The notes beneath the pieces were generated by a model. The model was not told the DNA's origin and did no database searches. It saw only the letters and a list, made by a program, of their open reading frames with translations. A stretch of 64,000 nucleotides of DNA, from assembly GCA_947501805.1 (NCBI GenBank), contig CANMXJ010000001.1, forward strand, positions 310,001 to 374,000, written 5' to 3'. Shown one piece after another: positions 1 to 9,549 of this stretch. Position numbers and translations under genes: made by a program. Source of the stretch: an uncultured Sulfitobacter sp. (lineage in GTDB: Bacteria; Pseudomonadota; Alphaproteobacteria; Rhodobacterales; Rhodobacteraceae). Each line of letters begins with the position of its first letter. The stretch's first letter is position 1.

Positions 1-372
1 ATGCATTGCAGCGCCAAGGATCACATCCGCCACGGTACGCGCACGGGCATCATTGGTGAAATGATGCAAAATCAATCCGACGACAAGTCCGCCAATGGTC
101 GGGATCAACACAACCCAATACCATTCCAAGCCGCTGATAAATGTATGCAAGTTCTGAACATCTTCGGTGCCGTAAAGTGTGGCCTGCAACCAGTTGATGC
201 CCTTGCGAAAGAACAACGCGCCAAAGCCTGCGGCAATCCCGATCAGCAATGCAATAAACCAGAACGTGACCTTGCCCGGTCCTTTGTCGCGGATGACTTG
301 CCAGCCTTGCTTGCACGAGGCAGTGGCATTGGACAATTGTTGAGACAAGAAAGAGGGAGCGGGATCACGCAT
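1..372 (-). CDS. ClC-family chloride channel/antiporter, N-terminal part (cut by window edge)
   Basis: The first 124 codons run from an ATG at 372 off the left edge. After a short cytosolic segment comes a hydrophobic helix (VTFWFIALLIGIAAGFGALF), then a loop and a second membrane segment (WYWVVLIPTIGGLVVGLIL). This pattern, with the later residues TNDARARTVADVILG, matches the start of bacterial ClC chloride channels or Cl-/H+ antiporters in the inner membrane. The selectivity-filter motifs lie outside the window, so channel versus antiporter cannot be judged. It starts 21 bp after the recN stop on the same strand and may be co-transcribed with it. Confidence 0.7.
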   Translation of the reverse strand, partial: MRDPAPSFLSQQLSNATASCKQGWQVIRDKGPGKVTFWFIALLIGIAAGFGALFFRKGINWLQATLYGTEDVQNLHTFISGLEWYWVVLIPTIGGLVVGLILHHFTNDARARTVADVILGAAMH

Positions 373-393
373 TCTATGTTGCCCCTGTTTTCA

Positions 394-2043
394 TCAACCT
401 GCCAGCAATGCCTCTGCCGCTGCGCGGGCGGCATCCGTGATCGTATCACCCGACAGCATTCGCGCAACCTCGTCCACTCGTTCGGGCGGTGACAGCGGTA
501 CAACAGTTGATGTTGTGATCCCTTTTGCCACAGCCTTTTCCACACGCCAGTGATGCGCGCCAAGCGCGGCAACCTGCGGGGAATGCGTCACAACCAGCAC
601 CTGACCTTCACTGGCCAGCGCCGACAAACGCCGCCCCACTGCATCAGCGGTTGCCCCGCCAACACCGCGGTCAATCTCGTCGAAGATCAGTGTCAGACCG
701 GCCTGTCCTTGCGTCAAACACACCTTGAGGGCCAAGAGAAAGCGGCTGAGTTCCCCTCCCGAAGCGATCTTGCCCAGCGGTCCTGCAGGTGCGCCCGGAT
801 TGGTGGCCACGGTAAAGCTGACACCATCACGCCCGTCCGGTCCGGCCTCCTCCAGCGTGATTTGTGTTTCAAAGACCGCGCGTTCCATTTTCAGCGGCGC
901 AAGCTCGACCGTGACGGCCTTGTCCAGATTTTTAGCGGCCTTCCGGCGTGCCGCAGTTAACGCATCCGCCGCAGCATCATAGGCCGCTTCCGCCTCTTTC
1001 ACTGCCTTGAGCAACGCCGCCTCTGCCACCTCGCCCGCGTCCAGTGCCTCCAGTTTGCCGCGCAATGTTGCCGCATAGCCCGCCAGATCATCCGGGGCCA
1101 CGTCATGTTTGCGGGCCAAGGCGCGGATTGCAAACAGGCGTTCTTCGGCTTCCTCCAATTCCAGCGGGTTGAACGACATGCCGTCAATTGCTGTTGCAAC
1201 GCCCGACAGCGCCTCATCCAGTTCGACCATCGCGCGGTTCAATGCCGCCATGGGCGCTTCCAAGGCCCCCTCGGCACGCTCTGCCGCGCCATCGAGCCAC
1301 CGCAGGGCATCACCCAAGCTGCGTTCCGCTCCATTTTGGCCTAAAATCTCGTAAGCGTTCACCACGTCAGCACGGATTTTCTCAGCGGATTGCATGGAAC
1401 GACGTCTGGTATCGAGGCTGGCTTCCTCACCCGCTTCGGGGTTCAGTTTGTCCAATTCGGCAACGGAATGGCGCAGAAACTCTTCTTCGGCCTTGATGGC
1501 TTCCCGCTCGGCCGCGGCAAGTGCTGCCTCTTTACGTACCGCCCCCAGCGCGCTCCAAGCTTTGCGCACTTTCTCGCGGGCGGGGCCATTGCCGGCAAAA
1601 TCATCCAGAATCGCACGATGCCCACGCGGGTTCAAAAGCCCGCGATCATCATGCTGGCCGTGCAATTCCACCAGTGTTTCGGACAACGCGCGCAGCGCCT
1701 CACCGGAACACCGCCGGTCATTGACCCAAGCCGTTTTGCGTCCGTCAGCCGTGTTGATGCGACGCAAGATCAACTCGTCTCCGCCGGGCAGCCCTGCATC
1801 TTCCAGCACCGCATGCGCAGGATGGCCTTCGGGTAAATCAAACCACGCCGTAACCTCACCTTGCGCCGCGCCTTGGCGCACCAGATCAGCCCGCCCACGC
1901 CAGCCCAATACAAAACCCAATGAATCCAAAAGGATGGATTTGCCCGCACCCGTCTCACCCGTCAACACATTCAGACCGGGCTGAAAGCCAAGCTCCAACC
2001 GGTCAATGATCAGCATGTCGGAAATATCAAGTCCGCGCAGCAT
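394..2043 (-). CDS. recN: DNA repair protein RecN
   Basis: 549 residues, normal length for RecN, the SMC-like ATPase that acts in double-strand-break repair. The N-terminus has the Walker A motif GETGAGKS near residue 30. The middle is long, charged and alanine-rich, as expected for the coiled coil. The C-terminus has the ABC signature (KIASGGELSRF) and Walker B (LIFDEIDRGVGG), followed by the switch histidine region (VVTHSPQVAA). It lies 36 bp downstream of bamD on the same strand, the usual order in Rhodobacteraceae (ftsZ, lpxC, bamD, recN). No SOS box was identified. Confidence 0.96.
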   Translation of the reverse strand: MLRGLDISDMLIIDRLELGFQPGLNVLTGETGAGKSILLDSLGFVLGWRGRADLVRQGAAQGEVTAWFDLPEGHPAHAVLEDAGLPGGDELILRRINTADGRKTAWVNDRRCSGEALRALSETLVELHGQHDDRGLLNPRGHRAILDDFAGNGPAREKVRKAWSALGAVRKEAALAAAEREAIKAEEEFLRHSVAELDKLNPEAGEEASLDTRRRSMQSAEKIRADVVNAYEILGQNGAERSLGDALRWLDGAAERAEGALEAPMAALNRAMVELDEALSGVATAIDGMSFNPLELEEAEERLFAIRALARKHDVAPDDLAGYAATLRGKLEALDAGEVAEAALLKAVKEAEAAYDAAADALTAARRKAAKNLDKAVTVELAPLKMERAVFETQITLEEAGPDGRDGVSFTVATNPGAPAGPLGKIASGGELSRFLLALKVCLTQGQAGLTLIFDEIDRGVGGATADAVGRRLSALASEGQVLVVTHSPQVAALGAHHWRVEKAVAKGITTSTVVPLSPPERVDEVARMLSGDTITDAARAAAEALLAG

Positions 2044-2079
2044 TTGGCTATCCCGTGAGGCAGGCGAAACCCACCGTTA

Positions 2080-2952
2080 CTACAACCACTGGCCTTTGAT
2101 GGTCTGACGATACAATGCTGCCAACCAATTGTCCTTGAAGAACGCAGGTTCCAGCCCTTTTCCAGTCAGCAACCTATAGCTGTCTTCATACCACTCGGTA
2201 GATTGGAAGTTATGCCCGAGAATGGCACCTGCTGTCTGCGCTTCTTCGGTCAGGCCTAGAGACAGATAGGATTCCACCAGTCGGTGCAATGCTTCTGCAG
2301 TGTGGGTTGTGGTCTGGAAGTCTTCCACCACGACGCGAAAACGGTTGATCGCAGCGGTGTAATGATCCCGCTTGAGATAGTAGCGTCCGATCTCCATTTC
2401 CTTGCCCGCAAGATGGTCAAAGGCAAGGTCGAACTTCAGAATTGCGGATTTCGCGTATTCACTGTCGGGATACGTCTCGATCACGTCACGCAGGGATTGC
2501 AACGCCTGAAAGGTCAGTCCTTGGTCACGGCCCACTTCATCGATCTGGTCGTAATAGCTGAGAGCAAGAAGATACTGCGCATATGCTGCGTCATCATCAT
2601 CGGGGTAAAAGTCGATGAAACGCTGCGCTGCTGATCGCGAATTCGGGTAATCCTTGTCGCGATGATAGGAGAACGCCTGCATGATCAGAGCCCGCCGCGC
2701 CCAATCGGAATAAGGATAAAGACGCTCGATCTCGGAGAAATAAAACGCCGCATCACCTGCCTGTTTGCGGTTCAATTCGAATTCGCCACGCTCGAATATC
2801 TGTTCGGCAGAATAGGTTTCAAGCGGAATGTCCTGCGGATTGAAGAAACTGCCGCCAACACGCCCCGCATTGCGGTTACCATCGCAGGCCGAAATGGCCG
2901 TAACAGCAAGGACTGTACAGATCACCCGTAGCGCTGAGCCTGTTGTGTTCAT
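2080..2952 (-). CDS. bamD: Outer membrane assembly lipoprotein BamD
   Basis: 290 residues. The N-terminus is a lipoprotein signal peptide ending in a lipobox-like AISAC, so the mature protein would be acylated at Cys23. The body has the tetratricopeptide pattern of BamD (YfiO/ComL): repeated alanine-rich helix pairs such as GEFELNRKQAGDAAFYFSEI and ARRALIMQAFSYHRDKDY. BamD is the essential lipoprotein of the BAM complex, which inserts beta-barrel proteins into the outer membrane. It lies between lpxC and recN on the same strand. Confidence 0.95.
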   Translation of the reverse strand: MNTTGSALRVICTVLAVTAISACDGNRNAGRVGGSFFNPQDIPLETYSAEQIFERGEFELNRKQAGDAAFYFSEIERLYPYSDWARRALIMQAFSYHRDKDYPNSRSAAQRFIDFYPDDDDAAYAQYLLALSYYDQIDEVGRDQGLTFQALQSLRDVIETYPDSEYAKSAILKFDLAFDHLAGKEMEIGRYYLKRDHYTAAINRFRVVVEDFQTTTHTAEALHRLVESYLSLGLTEEAQTAGAILGHNFQSTEWYEDSYRLLTGKGLEPAFFKDNWLAALYRQTIKGQWL

Positions 2953-3179
2953 GCCTGAACCTCTTGCATCTTCACACCTTTGGTCTTTTCAACCGTTCTT
3001 TCGCTCTTGCTAGCACATTAATCTACAATGCAAAACGCCGATTACGCAGCTTATTGCCCCCTCTCGCAAGATTGAAAGCGAAGGGGCGCGCAAGGGAGGG
3101 ATCTTGCCTTGAATACAGCAGCTTGGCGCATGGATCAATAAGGCGGGCGGAAAGGTATTTCTCGCCCGGATCACGTTGG

Positions 3180-4103
3180 TCAAGCGACTTCGGGAATTTC
3201 ATCCCACACCAGACCATAGCCCGGCAGGCGTTGCGCCATTTTCGCGTCACATTCCACCATGCGTACGGCACCCGGTGTGGCGAACAGTTTGCGCAGCAAC
3301 GTGTTTGTCAGAGAATGTCCCGCACGGAATCCGGTATAATGACCAATCAACGGTGCCCCTGCCAGCGCCAGATCACCCAAGGCATCGAGCATTTTGTGGC
3401 GTACAGGTTCGTCTGCATGGCGCAAGCCACCAGGACTGGTCACACGGTCACCGTCAAAAACCACAGCGTTTTCACCTGCGTTGCCACCCAGCGCCAGGCC
3501 GTTTGCCTGCATCGCATCCACATCTGCCTGGCGACAGAAGGTGCGGCTGTCACACAGCTCACGTGCAAAAGAACCGTTGTTCATAATCAACGACTTTGAC
3601 TGATGACCAATGGCCGCATCGGCAAAATCGATCTCGAAATCAATGCGCATTGTCTCGGAAGGGGCCAGCGTTGCCGTGGCGTCGCCTTCGGTCACTGTGA
3701 CCGTTTTCAACACCTCAAACGCCATCACCGGGGCCGCAAGACTGCGGATACCGCGTTGCATAAAGCCGCGCACAAAAGGCACAGCCGATCCATCAAGGAT
3801 CGGCACTTCAGGGCCATCAATCTCGATCAATGCGTTGTGAATGCCACAGCCTGCCAATGCGGCCATAAGGTGCTCGACAGTGGAAACAGTCAGACCCGCT
3901 GCGTTCTCAAGCTTGGTGCACAAAGGCGAACGGTTGACCGCATCCCAGCGTGCCGGAATAAGGCTGTCACCCATGTCGATATCTGTACGCTTGAACCAGA
4001 TGCCGTGATGCACACTTGCCGGACGGATGGTCACCGTGGCCGGCGCACCGGAGTGCAGGCCTTTGCCGCCGAAGCTGATCGGTGATTTAATGGTCGTCTG
4101 CAC
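3180..4103 (-). CDS. lpxC: UDP-3-O-acyl-N-acetylglucosamine deacetylase LpxC
   Basis: Catalyses the committed zinc-dependent deacetylation step of lipid A synthesis. The zinc and active-site motifs are present: EHLMAALAGCGIHNALIEID, the HKMLDALGDLALAG motif, and the late GHSLTN histidine. I chose the GTG start (VQTTIKSPISF) because a GAGG ribosome-binding site lies about 9 bases upstream and family members commonly begin near this point. An ATG seven codons further upstream (4124) has no visible binding site. The length of 307 residues is normal. It follows ftsZ with a terminator-like hairpin between them, so it may have its own promoter in 4104-4257. Confidence 0.96.
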   Translation of the reverse strand: MQTTIKSPISFGGKGLHSGAPATVTIRPASVHHGIWFKRTDIDMGDSLIPARWDAVNRSPLCTKLENAAGLTVSTVEHLMAALAGCGIHNALIEIDGPEVPILDGSAVPFVRGFMQRGIRSLAAPVMAFEVLKTVTVTEGDATATLAPSETMRIDFEIDFADAAIGHQSKSLIMNNGSFARELCDSRTFCRQADVDAMQANGLALGGNAGENAVVFDGDRVTSPGGLRHADEPVRHKMLDALGDLALAGAPLIGHYTGFRAGHSLTNTLLRKLFATPGAVRMVECDAKMAQRLPGYGLVWDEIPEVA

Positions 4104-4262
4104 GTATGTTAACCTCGGGTTCATAGATCATTGTCTAAGTTATCAAGGGACATAGGCGCAGGGGCCGCTTTGCTCAACTCAATCTTTGTAACCGACTGAA
4201 ACATGGCTGTAACAAAGTGGCGTGAACGCGCCTGCCCTACCCCAACCACTTGAAATAAATAG

Positions 4263-4287
4263 AAAAAGGGCCGCCCAAAGGCAGCCC
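4263..4287 (-). terminator. Rho-independent terminator after ftsZ
   Basis: On the minus strand an 8-bp stem (GGGCTGCC with GGCGGCCC, one T-G pair, loop TTTG) is followed by TTTTTC. It begins about 20 bp after the ftsZ stop codon and would separate ftsZ from lpxC. Confidence 0.75.
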
Positions 4288-4309
4288 ATTTGTCACGATC
4301 AAACGTGAA

Positions 4310-5953
4310 TTAGTTTGCTTGGCGACGCAAGAAAGCCGGGATTTCGATGCGCTCTTGGTCCGGATCCTGCTCTTGCACCGGCTGTGGAGCGGCCGCAACG
4401 CGGGGCTGCTGCTGCTGGACAGGCGGCTGCTGACGTGCGGAACGCTGCTGTGGTGCGGCTTCGCCATCTGCGTGTCCGGTCATCCGGTTGATCAAGGAAT
4501 TGATACCAAAACGCGGCTTTTCACCAGTGACACCAGCCTCGGGTGCTGCAGCTGCCGGACGCTGCTGCTGGGGCTGGCTGTTCTCTGGTGTCGCTTTCTG
4601 TGCAGCTGCGCGCAACCGCTCCAGTGCTTCGGGCGAAGGTGTGCCCGGTGCCGGTGCGCGAGGTGCAACATAGGCTTCAGGCGTTGCTTCAAGATCGTCC
4701 TCACGGCGCGGCTCAAATGCGGCAACCTGTGGCTGATATGCAGGGGGCGGTAGGTCGTCTGCCGCATCGCGCGTGTCATTCTCAAAGATGTCTTCGGCCT
4801 GCTCTTGTGCTGCGGCTTGCTGCACATCGAGTTCCTCAAACAAAGGGGCCTGATCTTCGTTCTGAGTTGCAACGGTTGCAGACATTGCTGCGGCTGCTGC
4901 CATCTCTGGCTTTTCCTCGGCAATTGTCTGCGGCTTGAGCGGCTGGCTCATCGGACGACGCGGCACTGGCATCTCAGTGTTCACATCTGTCGCGTCGATA
5001 CCGGTTGCAACAACCGACACGCGCATCATGCCACCCAGTTTGTCGTCCAGCGTGGAACCAACGATGATATTTGCTTCCGGATCGACCTCTTCACGGATGC
5101 GGTTGGCCGCTTCGTCCAGTTCGAACAAGGTCAGGTCTTCGCCACCGGTGATGTTGATCAAGACACCCTTGGCACCGCGCAAGCTGATTTCGTCCAGCAG
5201 CGGGTTGGCAATGGCCTTTTCGGCGGCCTGAATAGCGCGATCTTCGCCCTCTGCCTCGCCTGTGCCCATCATTGCTTTGCCCATCTCGTCCATCACGGCG
5301 CGTACGTCCGCAAAGTCGAGGTTGATCAGGCCGGGACGGACCATCAGGTCGGTCACACCCTTAACACCTTGGTACAACACATCGTCCGCCATGGAAAACG
5401 CTTCGGTGAAGGTGGTTTTTTCATTCGCCAGACGGAAAAGATTCTGGTTTGGAATGATGATCAGCGTGTCGACAACCTTTTGCAGCGCTTCAACGCCGTC
5501 TTCGGCCTGGCGCATGCGCTTGGCACCTTCAAACTGGAAGGGTTTGGTCACAACGCCGACGGTCAGAACACCCAGTTCACGTGCAGCTTGTGCAATGATC
5601 GGTGCCGCGCCTGTCCCCGTGCCACCACCCATACCGGCCGTGATGAAACACATGTGCGCCCCTGCAAGGTGGTCGACGATCTGTTCAATTGATTCTTCCG
5701 CAGCAGCGGCACCGACAGTAGCTCGGGCACCGGCCCCCAGACCCTCTGTCACCTTGATACCGAGCTGAACGCGGTTCTCTGATTTGGCCTGCTGAAGTGC
5801 CTGCGCATCCGTGTTGGCCACGACAAAATCAACGCCATCCAGTTGTTTTTCGATCATATTATTGACCGCGTTACCACCAGCACCACCTACACCAAAAACG
5901 GTGATACGTGGCTTGAGGTCCTCTTGACCTGGCATCGAAAGATTAAGTGTCAT
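4310..5953 (-). CDS. ftsZ: Cell division protein FtsZ
   Basis: Tubulin-like GTPase that forms the division ring. The N-terminal GTP-binding core starts [20 protein letters not shown]; the tubulin signature [10 protein letters not shown] lies near residue 107. After about residue 320 comes a long, low-complexity linker rich in Q, P, A and E (about 200 residues), ending in the conserved C-terminal peptide ([12 protein letters not shown]) that binds FtsA and other partners. At 547 residues it is longer than the E. coli protein because of the linker, as is usual in alphaproteobacteria. It is separated from ftsA by the 6351-7265 gene and has its own upstream region with a candidate promoter at 6046-6078. 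Confidence 0.98.
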   Translation of the reverse strand: MTLNLSMPGQEDLKPRITVFGVGGAGGNAVNNMIEKQLDGVDFVVANTDAQALQQAKSENRVQLGIKVTEGLGAGARATVGAAAAEESIEQIVDHLAGAHMCFITAGMGGGTGTGAAPIIAQAARELGVLTVGVVTKPFQFEGAKRMRQAEDGVEALQKVVDTLIIIPNQNLFRLANEKTTFTEAFSMADDVLYQGVKGVTDLMVRPGLINLDFADVRAVMDEMGKAMMGTGEAEGEDRAIQAAEKAIANPLLDEISLRGAKGVLINITGGEDLTLFELDEAANRIREEVDPEANIIVGSTLDDKLGGMMRVSVVATGIDATDVNTEMPVPRRPMSQPLKPQTIAEEKPEMAAAAAMSATVATQNEDQAPLFEELDVQQAAAQEQAEDIFENDTRDAADDLPPPAYQPQVAAFEPRREDDLEATPEAYVAPRAPAPGTPSPEALERLRAAAQKATPENSQPQQQRPAAAAPEAGVTGEKPRFGINSLINRMTGHADGEAAPQQRSARQQPPVQQQQPRVAAAPQPVQEQDPDQERIEIPAFLRRQAN

Positions 5954-6350
5954 GTGCTATCCGCCTGTTGTTTCAGCCCACGTCCCACGGGCACTCTGTC
6001 GTCGTAAATTCAGATAACATTAACGGTACTGAACACCAACGTCACCCTATAATCGCCAAAATAACACTAAATATGGTAATAATCTTGGCCATTCCACGCG
6101 AGATTTCGCCGAAAGGGATAAACCTAGGGGCGAACCGCCCCGGAACCACAACGCAAAAAAACCGCCGCGCAACCAACGCTGCGCGAAATCGACTCGGATA
6201 AGTTTTTACGTGGTCCTGCTCGACCCGCGCTCGCTTGTAGATGTAATGGCCTTATTTCGACCTTTGCGATTGGTATTAGGATAAAGCGATTTGAGACGCT
6301 TGTCACGCACATTTGCGCGCCCCCAACGACACGTGACCGGCACAATCCAA
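5954..6350 (-). promoter_or_regulatory. ftsZ upstream region with candidate promoter and a word shared with the mraZ leader
   Basis: This 397-bp stretch holds no convincing gene. Reading towards ftsZ, TACCATATTTAGTG (6065-6078) is followed 13 bp later by TATAGG (6046-6051), a possible -10, giving a leader of about 85 nt. The same 14-base word occurs upstream of mraZ at 27854-27867, there 12 bp before TATATG. The half nearest the 6351 gene (about 6120-6350) shows no other structure I can name. Confidence 0.4.
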
Positions 6351-7265
6351 CTAGGGGTTGAATACTTTCTCGACCCGGAAGGGGCGCGACGATTGAGGGC
6401 GCACGCCAACCTCTATCGCCTTGATATCGGGATGGCCGAATACCTCTATCGCATACAGATAGGGACGGTACTTTTTGAATGGCTGGAACACTTTGTGTTC
6501 GTGGCTGTCGCCATAAAGCAGCAGGACAGGCTTTTTCAGCGCAGAGCTTTGCTTGCCCAACGTGATGCCGATGTCGCGGAACGGTGACATCGGCCACCAG
6601 CCGTCACGAAATCCGGACAGGCTTTTAAACATATCTGCATGAATGGCGACAACAATCGCATCCGTATCTTTGAACGCCTCGAAACTCTCTTCAAGCCATG
6701 TGACATTCGCCTTGTTGCGCGCGTAGAATTCATCTGCGGCTTTGGGGTCAGACGGGTTGAAGTTATTGTTTGACCCGACAACATGCACTGTAATGAAGCC
6801 AACATTGCCTTTCATCAAGCGGGCGTTTTCGGGATAGCCCTTCTTGGCCTGATTAACGACTTTTTCAGGCTTTGCGCCCAACGTCCTGCTGCCTTTGAAA
6901 TAGCTGCGCCGAATATAGGCCAGACGGTCCAGCGGATCGAATTCACCCACCTCGGTGCTGCCACAGTCGGTCCACTCATTATCGCCCGGTGTATAAAGAA
7001 CGGGTGCGGCAAAATCGTTCAAGAACGTACGCTGGTGATCAAGAACCGCATTGTCACAAGTATAATGCCCATGCGTATCGCCAACATGGACAACCAACGC
7101 CGGATCAGCGGTATTCACATTAGCGATGAGTGATTTGTACGGCGGATAAACCTCGGATGGCTTGCCATAAGGTACATCGCCAAGTGCAACAAACGTCATG
7201 TCAGCTGGCGCAGAAGCACAGGCGCCAAGCCCCGCCAATGCAAGGGCCGCTAAGAAATACCGCAT
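6351..7265 (-). CDS. Lipoprotein with calcineurin-like phosphoesterase fold
   Basis: 304 residues beginning with a signal peptide and lipobox (LAGLGAC, Cys16), so probably anchored in the periplasm. The metallophosphoesterase pattern is visible: VALGDVPYG (a GD motif), then VVHVGDTHGHY (GD and DxH-like), then YTPGDNEWTDC (GDNE), and later VAIHADMF and LLYGDSHEH. The substrate cannot be told. It sits between ftsA (50 bp away) and ftsZ on the same strand, an unusual place because these two genes are normally adjacent. The signal peptide makes an exported role likely, so any link to division would be through the envelope. Confidence 0.75.
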   Translation of the reverse strand: MRYFLAALALAGLGACASAPADMTFVALGDVPYGKPSEVYPPYKSLIANVNTADPALVVHVGDTHGHYTCDNAVLDHQRTFLNDFAAPVLYTPGDNEWTDCGSTEVGEFDPLDRLAYIRRSYFKGSRTLGAKPEKVVNQAKKGYPENARLMKGNVGFITVHVVGSNNNFNPSDPKAADEFYARNKANVTWLEESFEAFKDTDAIVVAIHADMFKSLSGFRDGWWPMSPFRDIGITLGKQSSALKKPVLLLYGDSHEHKVFQPFKKYRPYLYAIEVFGHPDIKAIEVGVRPQSSRPFRVEKVFNP

Positions 7266-7315
7266 AAACTATCCCCCCGATGAATCAGGAAACAAGGTAC
7301 ATATCGTTCTGAAAA

Positions 7316-8650
7316 TCACCAGTTGTCTTTAAACCATTTCACTGCCCGCTTGAGCGAACGCGCCGGATATTTGTCCGCCGGAATGTCAAAGTCCCACCAT
7401 TCATCCTGCGGATGGGCGGCGAATAGCGACAGTCCTACGGCGGAAGCAAAGCTTGGCCCCGTTGCAGCCTGCGGCAATCCATGCACACGAAGTGGTCGAC
7501 CAAGGCGTACCTGCTGGCCCAAAATCTTGCTTGCTAATCCGTCCAGTCCGGGGATCTGGCTGCCGCCACCCGTCAGCACAATCTGCTGGCTGGGCAGATG
7601 ATCAAAGCCCGCGGCGTCCAGCCGCACGCGCACTTCTTCCAGAATTTCCTCGACCCGGGGTCGCATAATGCCGATCAGTTCGGCGCGGCTGGCCGTGCGG
7701 CGATCATGTTCGTAATCCCCTGTGTCGCCGCCAATCTCGATCATCTCGCGGTCGTCCATGCCAGTGGCGTGCACTCCGCCATAAAACGTCTTGATCCGTT
7801 CCGCATTGGCCGTAGGCACTTGCAAGCCCAGCGATATGTCCTGTGTGACGTGATCGCCACCCATGCGCACGGTATCCGCATAAATCATGTGTTTCTTGAT
7901 AAAGATGGAGAGACCGGTGGCACCGCCCCCCATGTCGATACAAGCGGCACCAAGTTCCTGTTCATCTTCGACCAGTGCGGCAATGCCCGACACATAAGAC
8001 GACGACGCGATCCCCGCCAGTTCGAGATCGCAACGCTTGATACAATGCGCAAGGTGCTGCACGGCGGCGGCGTCCACGGTCAGCATGTGCATGTCCACAG
8101 CCAGTGAGTTGCCCAGCTGGCCACGCGGATCACTCAAACCCGAGCGGTGGTCCAGCGCAAAATTGACGGGCTGTGCATGTAGTACTTCGCGCCCCTCGCC
8201 ATATTCCGGCACATCACATTCAGCCAACACGCGGGCCACATCGTCTTCGGTCACGCCGTCACCGTCCAGATCAATCTGCGCGTCCAGACCATAGCTGCGT
8301 GGTTCAGCCCCCGAGAAACAGGCGATTACATGGTCCACACGGATACCGGCCATTTTCTGCGCCGCTTGCAATGCGGTGCGAATGGCGCGCTCGGTTTCGC
8401 CCATGGCGCAAATCTCACCGAATTTCACACCGCGCGAACGGGTGGTTGCAGCACCGATCACACGAAAACCGGACTGCCCTGCAAGGGAGCCGATTGTGCC
8501 TTCATCATTGGCCGTGTCGCCGCCATCAAAGCGCAACACCAGACAGGCAATCTTGGAACTGCCCACATCCAGAATGGCAACAACACCGCGCTGCATGGCA
8601 ACCTTGCGCATATTACGCATCGAGCGCTGGCTTTCGTATAGATCGTTCAT
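7316..8650 (-). CDS. ftsA: Cell division protein FtsA
   Basis: Actin-like ATPase that tethers FtsZ filaments to the membrane. The nucleotide-binding motifs of the actin fold are visible: VAILDVGSSKIACLV near the N-terminus, CIDMGGGATGLSIF in the middle and VLTGGGSQIPGL late. The C-terminus ends in a lysine- and tryptophan-rich amphipathic stretch (SLKRAVKWFKDNW), the membrane-targeting helix. I place the start at the ATG at 8650 (MNDLYESQRS) because an AAGGCAG ribosome-binding site precedes it and it then does not overlap ftsQ. The longer frame from 8713 would overlap ftsQ by 25 bp. 444 residues. Confidence 0.97.
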   Translation of the reverse strand: MNDLYESQRSMRNMRKVAMQRGVVAILDVGSSKIACLVLRFDGGDTANDEGTIGSLAGQSGFRVIGAATTRSRGVKFGEICAMGETERAIRTALQAAQKMAGIRVDHVIACFSGAEPRSYGLDAQIDLDGDGVTEDDVARVLAECDVPEYGEGREVLHAQPVNFALDHRSGLSDPRGQLGNSLAVDMHMLTVDAAAVQHLAHCIKRCDLELAGIASSSYVSGIAALVEDEQELGAACIDMGGGATGLSIFIKKHMIYADTVRMGGDHVTQDISLGLQVPTANAERIKTFYGGVHATGMDDREMIEIGGDTGDYEHDRRTASRAELIGIMRPRVEEILEEVRVRLDAAGFDHLPSQQIVLTGGGSQIPGLDGLASKILGQQVRLGRPLRVHGLPQAATGPSFASAVGLSLFAAHPQDEWWDFDIPADKYPARSLKRAVKWFKDNW

Positions 8651-8688
8651 CACTGCACTGCCTTCATTATTCGACCCTTTTTGAGCCG

Positions 8689-9549
8689 TTATTTTGTTTT
8701 TACGTTCCACCAAGCTTCGTTGGCATCCGCGTTCATACGAATTGTAGGACGTTGCCCCAAACGCATGTCCACCCGCGCCACATCGCGGGTTAATACTTCT
8801 TCTGCACGTTCCAGTGCGATCACCCGCTCCAATGCGGGTAAAGCTCCGGTTTCGGGCAGCATGATCCGCTGGTCGCGATCCAGCACCACATCCCAGCGCC
8901 GGTCACTGACACGCACCACACCGCGTACCCTCTCCCCCAAAGCGGCAGCCGCGCGCAAAAGCTGCAATGCTTCGGGCACATGACGCGCCGCGCCCTGCCC
9001 TGCGATCAACGGCAAGCCGGGATAATCGCCACGCGCTGTTACAACAGCAACATGCGCGCCCCCTTCGTCGATCAGTTCAAGACCATCTTCGTTGCGCCAG
9101 ACCGCAACGGGCACGCGCGGCGTAACGTCGACATGCAGAACGCCGCCCGGACGAATACGCACATTGGCAGTCTTAACCCCTGACAGACCAATAATGTCGC
9201 GGCGCAAGGTCGGCAGGTCGAGATCAAACGAACTCTGCGGAAAATCGAGCGGCATGACGCCGCGAATGTCTGCGGCCAACTGGCCCTCTGCCCCGTCAAT
9301 CGCCATCAACTTGACCATAAACTCCGGCCGCTCTTCGATACTTGCGCGCGCATCAGCAACCGCTTGGGCAATCGCGCCGCGCCGTGCCTCGTCGCTAAGG
9401 TATATCGTGCCCGCCAGTAAGGTCACACAGAACGGCACCCCGGCACGCAAAGCCAGACGGAAGCCCGGCGTCAGCATCAAACGCTGCATCCGCCACGCCC
9501 AGCGGGACGGGGCCGGATCGGATTTGGCCGGTTTTGGCCGGCGGATCAT
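8689..9549 (-). CDS. ftsQ: Cell division protein FtsQ
   Basis: Single-pass inner-membrane protein of the FtsQLB subcomplex. The short basic N-terminus (MIRRPKPAK) is followed by one membrane helix (about residues 33-50) and a periplasmic region with a POTRA-like segment ([16 protein letters not shown]) and the FtsQ/DivIB domain ([17 protein letters not shown]). I use the ATG at 9549 because it overlaps the ddl stop as ATGA; in-frame starts at 9558 and 9579 are possible. 286 residues with this start. Confidence 0.93.
   Translation of the reverse strand: MIRRPKPAKSDPAPSRWAWRMQRLMLTPGFRLALRAGVPFCVTLLAGTIYLSDEARRGAIAQAVADARASIEERPEFMVKLMAIDGAEGQLAADIRGVMPLDFPQSSFDLDLPTLRRDIIGLSGVKTANVRIRPGGVLHVDVTPRVPVAVWRNEDGLELIDEGGAHVAVVTARGDYPGLPLIAGQGAARHVPEALQLLRAAAALGERVRGVVRVSDRRWDVVLDRDQRIMLPETGALPALERVIALERAEEVLTRDVARVDMRLGQRPTIRMNADANEAWWNVKTK

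Noticed and set aside
50..316. Arginine-rich minus-strand frame inside the ClC gene
   Set aside because: It is out of frame with the clear ClC coding frame and has the composition of a shadow.
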